6,226 nucleotides of DNA. Source: Trueperaceae bacterium (GTDB lineage Bacteria > Deinococcota > Deinococci > Deinococcales > Trueperaceae). The DNA is taken from NCBI GenBank assembly GCA_007128755.1, contig SKWV01000140.1, forward strand, positions 1 to 6,226, in the 5' to 3' direction. The position numbers and the translations under genes are program-made. Of the stretch, positions 1-5,222 are shown one piece after another. The notes below the pieces were generated by a model. That model saw only the letters and a program-made list of their open reading frames with translations, searched no databases and had not been told where the DNA came from. Position 1 is the stretch's first letter; the number at the start of each line of letters is the position of its first letter.

Positions 1-25
1 GACCGCGACGAGCGCGAGCGCGGTC
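1..25. repeat. Hairpin at window start, 7-bp stem and 11-nt loop
   Basis: GACCGCG (1-7) is the exact reverse complement of CGCGGTC (19-25), leaving an 11-nt loop. No T-run follows, so it is not a classical intrinsic terminator. It could be the 3' end structure of a gene left of the window or an element in the pfkB leader. The 14-nt core GACGAGCGCGAGCG (7-20) recurs in another hairpin at 5148-5161. The stem may extend left of the window. Confidence 0.4.
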
Positions 26-80
26 CACGTGTGCGACACATCGGGCGCCACGTCGCACGCGCGCACGCGAGACCCCTGGA

Positions 81-87
81 AGGAAGG
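81..87 (+). promoter_or_regulatory. Ribosome binding site that sets the pfkB start
   Basis: AGGAAGG lies 9 nt before ATG 97. An upstream in-frame start at 31 would add 22 arginine/histidine-rich residues absent from the family and has no comparable site, so the 97 start is preferred. Confidence 0.7.
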
Positions 88-96
88 GTGGGAGAC

Positions 97-1032
97 ATGC
101 GGCACGTGGTCACGATCACGCTCAACCCGGCCATCGACATCAACACGGAGGTCGAGTCGGTGGCGCCCGAGAAGAAGCTGCGCTGCGAGGCGCCGCGGCG
201 GGAGCCCGGCGGCGGCGGGATCAACGTCGCCCGTGCGATCGCACGGCTGGGAGGGACGTCGAAGGCGCTCTACCTCGCCGGCGGGCCCTACGGCGACATG
301 CTGGAGCGCCTGCTGAACGAGGAGGGCCTCGATCAGGTGGCCGTGCCGATCGCCGGGCTGACGCGCGAGAGCTTCATCGTCTTCGAGCGCTCCTCCGAGC
401 AGCAGTACCGCTTCGGGATGCCGGGGCCGGACGTGCAGTCCGACGAGTGGCTGCGGTTCCTGGACATCCTCGAGAACGTCAACCCGCGACCCGACTACCT
501 GGTGGCCAGCGGCAGCCTCCCCCCGGGGCTCCCGGAGAACGCGTTCGCGATGATCGGCGAAGTGGCCCGGAAGCTCGGCGCACGCTTCATCCTCGATACG
601 TCCGGGCCGCCGCTCCGAGCGGGCATCGAGGGCGGCGCCTACCTCATCAAGCCGAACATCCGTGAGTTCCGAGCCCTCTTCGACGAGGAGCTCCGGAGCG
701 AGGAAGACCAGGAGCGCGCGGCGCGGCGGCTGATCGAAGAGGGTCGCGCCGAGGTGGTGCTCGTCTCGCTCGGGGCGGGCGGCGCGTGGCTCGTCGACGC
801 CGACGGCGTGCGGCATCTGCACGCTCCCACCGTGACCATCAGGAGCAAGGTCGGCGCCGGCGACAGCATGGTGGCCGGCGTCGTCACCGGGCTCGCGCGC
901 GATTTGGACATCGTCGACGCCGCGCAGATGGGGATCGCGGCCGGCGCGGCCGCCGTCATGACGGACGGCACCGAACTCTGCCGCCGCGAGGACGTCGAGC
1001 GGCTCCATGCGGTGCTGAGATCCGCCCGCTGA
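97..1032 (+). CDS. pfkB: 6-phosphofructokinase, PfkB (Pfk-2) type, ribokinase family
   Basis: This is a cytosolic sugar kinase of the ribokinase/PfkB family, expected to phosphorylate fructose 6-phosphate to fructose 1,6-bisphosphate with ATP. From ATG 97 it has 311 residues, close to E. coli Pfk-2 (309). It resembles that enzyme, as I recall it, along its whole length. Visible motifs are KLRC near 27-30, the glycine-rich substrate signature GGGGINVARA (38-47), SGSLPPG (138-144), KPNIRE (185-190, the family's NxxE motif), and GAGDSMV (253-259) with the expected catalytic base Asp256. The C-terminal GTELC (291-295) also matches Pfk-2. The start follows from AGGAAGG at 81-87 and from alignment with Pfk-2. 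It is the first gene of a block with a membrane protein 21 nt downstream and a glycosidase after that. 1-phosphofructokinase and tagatose-6-phosphate kinase belong to the same family, but the KLRC and GGGGINVARA stretches favour Pfk-2. The family is certain and the exact substrate is probable. Confidence 0.92.
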   Translation: MRHVVTITLNPAIDINTEVESVAPEKKLRCEAPRREPGGGGINVARAIARLGGTSKALYLAGGPYGDMLERLLNEEGLDQVAVPIAGLTRESFIVFERSSEQQYRFGMPGPDVQSDEWLRFLDILENVNPRPDYLVASGSLPPGLPENAFAMIGEVARKLGARFILDTSGPPLRAGIEGGAYLIKPNIREFRALFDEELRSEEDQERAARRLIEEGRAEVVLVSLGAGGAWLVDADGVRHLHAPTVTIRSKVGAGDSMVAGVVTGLARDLDIVDAAQMGIAAGAAAVMTDGTELCRREDVERLHAVLRSAR

Positions 1033-1053
1033 GCGCCTCCCTGGAGGTGGCCC

Positions 1054-1446
1054 ATGTTCTTCGTCGAGTTCCTGTTCGTCGTCGCCTTCGCCCTCGCCAT
1101 CGCCTTCCTGTTCGTGATGGTGGTCGGGAGGGCACCCCCTTCGCGTTCGGGTACGGTGCTTCCGTTCGTGTGGCTCTTCGTGATCCTGCTCTTCACCATG
1201 TGGGCGGGCGGCGCCTGGATCGGCCCCGCGGGCCCGGTGATCTTCGGCGTCGCGTGGCTGCCGTTCTTGGTCGTCGGGCTGATCGTGGCCCTGATCATCG
1301 CGGCGGCGACCGAATCGGCGCAGCGGGGCGACGAGGCGGTGGCGGCCGAGGGCGACACGTCGCCGCTCCTGGCGGCGTTCAGCATCATCACGTTGATGCT
1401 GCTGGCGGCGCTCGTGATCGCGATCGTCGCCGCGTACGTGTGGTGA
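1054..1446 (+). CDS. Small four-helix integral membrane protein, unknown function
   Basis: This 130-residue protein is very hydrophobic, and I do not recognise a family. Likely membrane segments are residues 3-24, 36-52, 60-84 and 104-128. They are joined by a short basic turn near 26-32 (GRAPPSRSG), a Gly/Pro-rich turn near 51-61, and an acidic polar loop at 86-103 (ESAQRGDEAVAAEGDTS). There is no cleavable signal peptide, since the first helix runs straight from the start codon, and no catalytic motif. GGAGG at 1043-1047 sits 6 nt before the ATG and supports the start. It lies 21 nt after pfkB and 7 nt before the glycosidase, so it is very probably co-transcribed with both. Its position suggests a role linked to sugar metabolism or membrane state, but this is inference only. 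The paired strong Shine-Dalgarno sequence, the clean hydrophobic pattern and the tight spacing argue that it is a real gene. Confidence 0.8.
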   Translation: MFFVEFLFVVAFALAIAFLFVMVVGRAPPSRSGTVLPFVWLFVILLFTMWAGGAWIGPAGPVIFGVAWLPFLVVGLIVALIIAAATESAQRGDEAVAAEGDTSPLLAAFSIITLMLLAALVIAIVAAYVW

Positions 1447-1448
1447 GG
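1445..1448 (+). promoter_or_regulatory. Ribosome binding site that sets the glycosidase start
   Basis: GAGG overlaps the stop codon of the membrane-protein gene and lies 5 nt before ATG 1454. An in-frame GTG at 1448 would overlap this site and leave no spacing, so ATG 1454 is preferred. The overlap of stop and ribosome site suggests translational coupling. Confidence 0.6.
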
Positions 1449-1453
1449 TGACC

Positions 1454-2713
1454 ATGACACGCCCCGACCAGCACGATGCTCCCGCGATCGCAGAGGCGCA
1501 CGAGCGATCGCTCGACCTGATGCGCGCCTGCGCCACGCAGGAGGGCTTCCTCGCGACGCCCACCCAACGCGACAACTACCGGCGGATCTGGGCGCGCGAC
1601 GGCGCCATCATCGGCCTCGCAGCGCTGCTGGGCGACGACGACGAGCTCATCGACACCTGTCGACGGACGCTCGAGACGCTGGCGCTCCACCAGGGCCCGC
1701 ACGGCGAGATCCCCAGTAACGTCGACACCAAGGCGGGCCGCGTCTCGTACGGCGGGACCACCGGCCGCGTCGACGCGGGCCTGTGGTTCGCGATCTGCTG
1801 CAGCGAGTACTGGCGGCGGACCGGCGACGACGACTTCCTCGAGGCGATGCTCGAGCCGCTCGAGCGGGTGCGGCAGCTCCTCGGCGCCTGGGAGTTCAAC
1901 ACGCGCGGACTCCTGTACGTGCCGCCGACGGGCGATTGGGCCGACGAGTACGTGCAGAGCGGCTACGTCCTCTACGATCAGCTGCTCTACCTGCAGGCGC
2001 AGCGCGCCATCGCCGGCATCCATCGCTCCCTGCACGGCAGCGCCGACCATGCGCTCGAGGAGCGGATCACGAGGCTCGGTCACCTCCTGCGCGCCAACTA
2101 CTGGTTCCCGCACGAGCACGAGCCTCCCGAGGACGTCTACCACCCGGTGCTCTACGAGAAGGGGCACGGCGCCGCCGGCCATCGCCGCGGCGTCTACTGG
2201 ATGCCCTTCTTCTCACCGCTCGGGTACGGCTTCCGCTTCGACGGCATGGCGAACGCGCTCGTGTCACTCCTGGGCGTCTCCGACGAGGCGCAGGACCGGG
2301 CGGTCGACGCGTTCATCGAGGACGAGCTGGCGCCCGACGACGTCATGCTCCTGCCCGCGTTCGACCCCGTCATCACGCCCCGCGACGAGTACTGGGACGA
2401 CCTCCAGATGTCGTTCTCGCACACCTTCAAGAACGCCCCGCACGAGTTCCACAACGGCGGGCTCTGGCCGATCGTGACGGCGTTCTACGCCGCGAGCCTC
2501 GCCGATCGTGGCCGGCTCGATCTGGCCGCGCGGTACCGGGACGGGATCCACGCCGCGAACGCCCGTGCCCGCGACGGCGAGCCGTGGTCGTTCTCGGAGT
2601 ACCTGAACGGCGCGACGCACGAGCCCGGCGGAACGTACCCCATGGGGTGGAGCGCGGCTTCGGGGATCATCGCCGACGCCTACGTGGACGGCGCGCGGCT
2701 GTTCGGGCACTAG
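1454..2713 (+). CDS. Glycosidase of the six-hairpin fold, amylo-1,6-glucosidase/debranching-like
   Basis: This 419-residue protein has no signal peptide or membrane segment, so it should act in the cytosol. It spans one (alpha/alpha)6-barrel-like catalytic domain and resembles proteins usually annotated as amylo-alpha-1,6-glucosidase or glycogen debranching protein, a group related in fold to GH63 and GH100. Visible landmarks are RRIWARDG (43-50) near the N-terminus, HGEIPSNVD (83-91), SYGGTTGRVDAGLWF (98-112), TGDWADEY (159-166, the best candidate for the acid Asp), HNGGLWP (333-339), FSEYLNG (380-386, with Glu382 the candidate base) and PMGWSAA (396-402). Family knowledge supports hydrolysis of an alpha-linked glucoside or related sugar. 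The substrate (glycogen branch, sucrose, glucosylglycerate, mannosylglycerate) cannot be read from the sequence. At about 420 residues it is far shorter than bifunctional debranching enzymes. It ends the pfkB block, which suggests that released hexose feeds glycolysis. The catalytic residue assignments are inference from motif position. Confidence 0.8.
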   Translation: MTRPDQHDAPAIAEAHERSLDLMRACATQEGFLATPTQRDNYRRIWARDGAIIGLAALLGDDDELIDTCRRTLETLALHQGPHGEIPSNVDTKAGRVSYGGTTGRVDAGLWFAICCSEYWRRTGDDDFLEAMLEPLERVRQLLGAWEFNTRGLLYVPPTGDWADEYVQSGYVLYDQLLYLQAQRAIAGIHRSLHGSADHALEERITRLGHLLRANYWFPHEHEPPEDVYHPVLYEKGHGAAGHRRGVYWMPFFSPLGYGFRFDGMANALVSLLGVSDEAQDRAVDAFIEDELAPDDVMLLPAFDPVITPRDEYWDDLQMSFSHTFKNAPHEFHNGGLWPIVTAFYAASLADRGRLDLAARYRDGIHAANARARDGEPWSFSEYLNGATHEPGGTYPMGWSAASGIIADAYVDGARLFGH

Positions 2714-2774
2714 CGCGAGGTGAGGGGCTGGCACGCGGTCCGCACGTCGGGCCGGCCGCTCACGCCGCCTCGCG
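2714..2774. terminator. Possible two-way termination zone between convergent genes
   Basis: The 46-bp gap between the glycosidase and the permease must end transcription from both sides. CGCGAGG (2714-2720) pairs with CCTCGCG (2768-2774) around a 47-nt centre, and GGCCGGCC (2750-2757) is a small palindrome inside. The right arm lies within the permease 3' end, and there is no T-run on either strand. The pairing may be chance at this base composition. Confidence 0.22.
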
Positions 2775-3608
2775 GCTCCGGTCGCGTCCGTACCCCCAGA
2801 GCGCCAGCACGCCGAACACGACGAAGGTGCCGACCAGGAACGTGACGTGCAGGGCGAGGTTGCCGGGCTCGATACCCGTGAACGCCGTGACCGCCTCGGG
2901 AGACCCGATCGTTCCCCACACGAGCCGGCCGTAGTGGTACGTCGGCAGGTAGGGCGCGAGGTCCTGCAGGAACGTCGGCAGCTGACCGAGCGGGAAGAAG
3001 AACCCCGACGCGAACGACAACGGCAGGTAGACGAGATTGGCGATGGTGGACGCGGTGCGCGGGCGGGCGAGGTAGCCGAGCGCGAAGCCGATGGTGGAGA
3101 GGCTCATCCCCCCGAGGAGCAGGACGCCGAAGGCGGCGATCCAGCGCTCGAGCGGCATCCGCACGCCCACCGCGGCGCCCACGGCGAACAGCACGGCCAC
3201 GAGCACCACGCCGAACGCCAGCGTCATGGCGAGCTTCCCCACGAAGTAGACCCACCCCGGCACGGGTGTCGCCCGCATCAGCCGCAGCCATCCTCTCCCC
3301 CGCTCGTTGGCGATCTCCACGCCGAAGCTGAAGATGACGAGGCTGAGGACGCCGAACGCCCCGAAGGAGGGCATCATCAGCGTCATCATGCTCGTGCCGC
3401 CGGGGAGTTCGAAGCGGGCGTTGGGGACCCCGAACATCAGGAAGAGCATCACCGGGATCGCGACGGTCCCGATGAGGAACTCCGGCACGCGTGCGCCGGA
3501 GCGCAACTCCGTGCTCACCTGGGCGCGGACCATCGGGACGAGACCGCCGCCGGGCCGGCTGGTCGGGCTGAGTCGGCGTGCGAAGGTAGGGGACACCGGG
3601 CGCCTCAT
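2760..3608 (-). CDS. ABC-2 type transporter permease
   Basis: This is the membrane half of an ABC exporter. The protein has 282 residues with about six hydrophobic segments near 44-61, 75-98, 125-148, 157-180, 185-205 and 252-272. After the second helix comes the short amphipathic stretch EIANERGRGWLRLMRATPVP (98-117), typical of ABC-2/DrrB-like permeases, where this cytoplasmic loop contacts the ATPase. A Pro/aromatic re-entrant region, SGFFFPLGQLPTFL (201-214), precedes the last helix, also as in the family. The start at 3608 overlaps the ATPase stop by 4 nt (ATGA), indicating translational coupling. The first 25 residues are Arg/Pro-rich and unusual, and a second Met (residue 26, first base 3533) would give a more typical N-terminus; neither start has a clear Shine-Dalgarno sequence. 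The substrate is unknown. DrrB-like permeases export drugs, lipids or polysaccharides. Confidence 0.88.
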   Translation of the reverse strand: MRRPVSPTFARRLSPTSRPGGGLVPMVRAQVSTELRSGARVPEFLIGTVAIPVMLFLMFGVPNARFELPGGTSMMTLMMPSFGAFGVLSLVIFSFGVEIANERGRGWLRLMRATPVPGWVYFVGKLAMTLAFGVVLVAVLFAVGAAVGVRMPLERWIAAFGVLLLGGMSLSTIGFALGYLARPRTASTIANLVYLPLSFASGFFFPLGQLPTFLQDLAPYLPTYHYGRLVWGTIGSPEAVTAFTGIEPGNLALHVTFLVGTFVVFGVLALWGYGRDRSREAA

Positions 3609-4486
3609 GCCGCCGCCCGCCCGGTCAGGCTCACGAAGGCAGCCTCGAGGTCGGTGTCGCGCACGGTCAGATCGGCTACGGCGACGCCATCCTCGAACAG
3701 GTGCCGCAGCAGCGCCTCGGGCTCGCTCGTGTAGACCACCAGGTACCGGTCGTCGCGCACGGCGCCCTGCACGAAGGGGAGCGCCGTGAGCCGCCGTGCG
3801 GCGACGTCCGACGTGAAGCGCACGGTCTTGTCGGCGACGAGCCGCTTGATCTCGGCCGGCGTCCCCTGGACGAGCAGACGGCCGTGCTGGATCACGACGA
3901 TGCGACGCGCGACGGCGTCGGCCTCGCCCAAGTGGTGCGTGCTGAACAGGATCGTCTTGCCGAGCGCGGCGAACTCCTCGACCTGCGACCAGAACGCCCG
4001 GCGGGCCTCCACGTCCATCGCCACCGTCGGTTCGTCGAGGAAGATGAGGTCGGGATCGCCGGCGATCGCCAGGGCGAAGTAGAGGCGCTGCTTCTGCCCT
4101 CCCGAGAGCGCGCTCACGAGGGTGCGGCGCACCGACGTCAGGTCGGCTCGAGCCAAGAGCTCGTCGTGCGGCAGGGCGTGCGGGTAGTAGCGGGCGAAGA
4201 GCTCGACGAGCTCACCGACACGGAGCGAGGTCGGGACGCCCGAGTCCTGGAGCATGGCCCCCACGCGTGATCGGACGGCTCTCCTCGTCGGCGCCTCGCC
4301 GAACAGGCGGACCGAGCCACCCGTCGGCCGGCGCAACCCCATCATCACGTCGATCGCCGTCGTCTTGCCGGCGCCATTGGGGCCGAGGATCGCGACGACG
4401 TCGCCGCCGACGATCTCGAGGTCGATGCCGTCGAGCGCCAGCACCTGGCCGTACCGCTTCGTGACTCCCCGCATCTCCACGACCAT
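3605..4486 (-). CDS. ABC transporter ATP-binding protein, DrrA/CcmA-like
   Basis: This is the cytoplasmic ATPase of an ABC-2 exporter, 293 residues and full length. All nucleotide-binding motifs are intact: Walker A GPNGAGKT (35-42), Q-loop Gln80, signature LSGGQ (127-131), Walker B LIFLDEP (147-153), D-loop near 156-160 and the switch His184 in FSTHH. A C-terminal extension (about 210-293) resembles the regulatory tail found in DrrA-type subunits. The signature is followed by KQRLYFALAIAGDPDL, usual for the multidrug/drug-resistance subfamily. The start is supported by GGAGGA on the minus strand (complement of 4491-4496), 4 nt before the ATG; a second Met at residue 5 is possible. It is first in a two-gene operon with the permease, reading away from the region 4487-4698. 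Export of a drug, lipid or other small molecule is expected, and the actual substrate cannot be told. Confidence 0.93.
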   Translation of the reverse strand: MVVEMRGVTKRYGQVLALDGIDLEIVGGDVVAILGPNGAGKTTAIDVMMGLRRPTGGSVRLFGEAPTRRAVRSRVGAMLQDSGVPTSLRVGELVELFARYYPHALPHDELLARADLTSVRRTLVSALSGGQKQRLYFALAIAGDPDLIFLDEPTVAMDVEARRAFWSQVEEFAALGKTILFSTHHLGEADAVARRIVVIQHGRLLVQGTPAEIKRLVADKTVRFTSDVAARRLTALPFVQGAVRDDRYLVVYTSEPEALLRHLFEDGVAVADLTVRDTDLEAAFVSLTGRAAA

Positions 4487-4490
4487 GACG

Positions 4491-4496
4491 TCCTCC
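4491..4496 (-). promoter_or_regulatory. Ribosome binding site for the ABC ATPase gene
   Basis: On the minus strand this reads GGAGGA, 4 nt before ATG 4486, and supports that start over the in-frame Met four codons further in. Confidence 0.65.
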
Positions 4497-4513
4497 GTCC
4501 GTCGAGCCTACGT

Positions 4514-4536
4514 CCATGCTCGCCACGGGTGCATGG
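4514..4536. promoter_or_regulatory. Dyad CCATGC-N11-GCATGG, possible operator of the ABC operon
   Basis: CCATGC (4514-4519) and GCATGG (4531-4536) are perfect inverted arms with 17 bp between arm starts, a spacing suited to a dimeric regulator on one face of DNA. It lies 27 bp upstream of the ATPase start codon. No regulator gene is in the window and no convincing -10/-35 pair was found, so this is a candidate only. Confidence 0.3.
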
Positions 4537-4570
4537 CCGAGACGGCACGGAGAGCGACCATGACTTCCGG

Positions 4571-4615
4571 CCGACGGCACGCCTGCACCAGCAGGCACGC
4601 CTGCGCCGTCGACGG
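4571..4615. repeat. Nested repeat element in the divergent intergenic region
   Basis: Three patterns overlap here. An 11-bp direct repeat GGCACGCCTGC occurs at 4576-4586 and 4594-4604, 18 bp apart. A hairpin GCCTGC-ACCA-GCAGGC lies at 4581-4596. An outer inverted pair CGACGGC (4572-4578)/GCCGTCG (4605-4611) encloses both, and its right arm merges into the palindrome CCGTCGACGG (4606-4615). The element sits between the divergent ABC operon and the first tail-anchored gene, so an operator or a folded leader is possible. No function can be assigned from sequence. Confidence 0.4.
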
Positions 4616-4686
4616 ACGAGCGTCACCGCGCCGAAGCCACATGTCGCGCTACGGTGGCGTCCGAGCCACGACGCCTACTCTCATCG

Positions 4687-4692
4687 AAGGAG
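4687..4692 (+). promoter_or_regulatory. Ribosome binding site that sets the first tail-anchored gene start
   Basis: AAGGAG lies 6 nt before ATG 4699. An in-frame GTG at 4654 has no such site and would add 15 residues unlike the paralogue, so 4699 is chosen. Confidence 0.75.
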
Positions 4693-4698
4693 ATCACC

Positions 4699-5049
4699 AT
4701 GTCCACACGCGACTACGACAAGAAGGCCGAACAAGCCAAGCAAGACGCCGAGCGCGCCAAGGAAGACATGCGGCGGGCAGCGGAGCGTGGCGGCGAGGCC
4801 GCCAAGGGTGCCGCGCAGGAGGCCGGCGAGGCCGCCAAGGGCGCTGCGCAGCAGGCCAAGGAAGCGGCCCAGGAGGGCGCCAGCAAGGTGGCATCTACGC
4901 TCCACGACGCGTCCGACACGGTCGAGGCCAAGACCCGCGAGATGGCCGGCACCGTCAGGGAGCAGATCGAAGAGAAGCCGATGACCTCGACGCTCACCGC
5001 GCTCGGCATCGGCGTGTTCATCGGCTGGCTCCTCGGCAGCCGGCGTTAG
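4699..5049 (+). CDS. Small tail-anchored helical protein with LEA-like repeats (DUF883/YqjD-like)
   Basis: The protein has 116 residues. Residues 1-90 are Ala/Lys/Glu/Gln-rich, charged and surely helical. Residues 97-112 form a single C-terminal membrane segment (LTALGIGVFIGWLLG) ending in SRR. This layout matches the YqjD/ElaB (DUF883) group, whose E. coli members are inner-membrane proteins made in stationary phase that can bind ribosomes. Residues 32-42 and 43-53 are near-identical 11-residue units (GEAAKGAAQEA, GEAAKGAAQQA), followed by a decayed third unit. That period is typical of LEA group 3 stress proteins. The DNA copies at 4792-4824 and 4825-4857 match at 30 of 33 positions. The start follows AAGGAG at 4687-4692. 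The last 50 or so residues align without gaps to the product of 5223-5564, so the two are paralogues. A role in stress, desiccation or membrane protection is inference. Confidence 0.85.
   Translation: MSTRDYDKKAEQAKQDAERAKEDMRRAAERGGEAAKGAAQEAGEAAKGAAQQAKEAAQEGASKVASTLHDASDTVEAKTREMAGTVREQIEEKPMTSTLTALGIGVFIGWLLGSRR
4792..4857 (+). repeat. In-frame tandem 33-bp duplication, two copies
   Basis: Copy 1 (4792-4824) and copy 2 (4825-4857) differ at 3 of 33 positions. Two differences are synonymous and one changes Glu to Gln. The unit encodes 11 residues beginning GEAAKGAAQ, and its length is a multiple of three, so copy-number change would keep the frame. Confidence 0.9.
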
Positions 5050-5060
5050 GACCTTCGCCC

Positions 5061-5086
5061 GGGCCCTGCGAACAAGCGTAGGGCCC
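5061..5086 (+). terminator. Strong GC hairpin after the first tail-anchored gene
   Basis: GGGCCCTGCG (5061-5070) pairs with CGTAGGGCCC (5077-5086) over 10 bp with one G-T wobble and a 6-nt loop AACAAG. It starts 11 nt after the stop codon. Position and strength suit transcription termination, attenuation or mRNA 3' protection. No T-run follows, so classical intrinsic termination is uncertain. Confidence 0.5.
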
Positions 5087-5100
5087 CCTGACGCGTCGAG

Positions 5101-5128
5101 CGACACCGCTGTGATCGCGGCCGTGTCG
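5101..5128. repeat. Inverted repeat CGACAC/GTGTCG in the spacer
   Basis: CGACAC (5101-5106) and GTGTCG (5123-5128) are perfect arms around 16 nt. Three more pairs (CGC 5107-5109 with GCG 5117-5119) could extend the stem past a bulge. It is the second of three stem-loops between the paralogous genes. Confidence 0.3.
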
Positions 5129-5144
5129 GGCGCGCGTGGGTCAT

Positions 5145-5169
5145 CGTGACGAGCGCGAGCGGCGTCACG
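5145..5169. repeat. Hairpin sharing a 14-nt core with the one at 1-25
   Basis: CGTGACG (5145-5151) and CGTCACG (5163-5169) form a 7-bp stem with an 11-nt loop. GACGAGCGCGAGCG at 5148-5161 is identical to 7-20, although stem and core are offset by three bases between the two sites. It lies 53 bp before the second tail-anchored gene. Confidence 0.4.
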
Positions 5170-5208
5170 CCGCCCGCACCCTCGACTAGGCACCTTCGGC
5201 GATCTCAC

Positions 5209-5214
5209 AAGGAG
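5209..5214 (+). promoter_or_regulatory. Ribosome binding site of the second tail-anchored gene
   Basis: AAGGAG lies 8 nt before ATG 5223. The wording around it (ACAAGGAGAGACCATC) echoes the leader of the paralogue (CGAAGGAGATCACC), hinting that leader and gene were duplicated together. Confidence 0.75.
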
Positions 5215-5222
5215 AGACCATC

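Noticed and set aside
31..96. Upstream in-frame start for pfkB
   Set aside because: It adds 22 residues rich in Arg and His not present in Pfk-2, and the good ribosome site points to 97.
639..1460. Long open frame on the minus strand opposite the pfkB 3' end and the membrane protein gene
   Set aside because: Its product is Ser/Thr/Ala-rich without domain pattern, while both opposite-strand genes have clear motifs, ribosome sites and spacing. Such mirror frames are common at high GC.
1501..1514. Perfect 14-bp palindrome CGAGCGATCGCTCG, containing the GCGATCGC octamer known as HIP1 in cyanobacteria
   Set aside because: A single copy inside a coding region encoding ordinary residues. One occurrence in GC-rich DNA is not evidence of an element or of cyanobacterial origin.
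1388..2182. Minus-strand open frame opposite the glycosidase
   Set aside because: It has no recognisable domain or ribosome site and is fully covered by the well supported glycosidase gene.
1783..2934. Plus-strand Arg-rich frame across the glycosidase and into the permease end
   Set aside because: Arg/Ala/Pro-rich translation is typical of a wrong frame in GC-rich DNA, and it runs through a convergent gene boundary.
2847..3734. Plus-strand 295-codon frame opposite the permease and the ATPase end
   Set aside because: Glu/Arg/His-rich low-complexity translation antisense to a permease with clear membrane segments.
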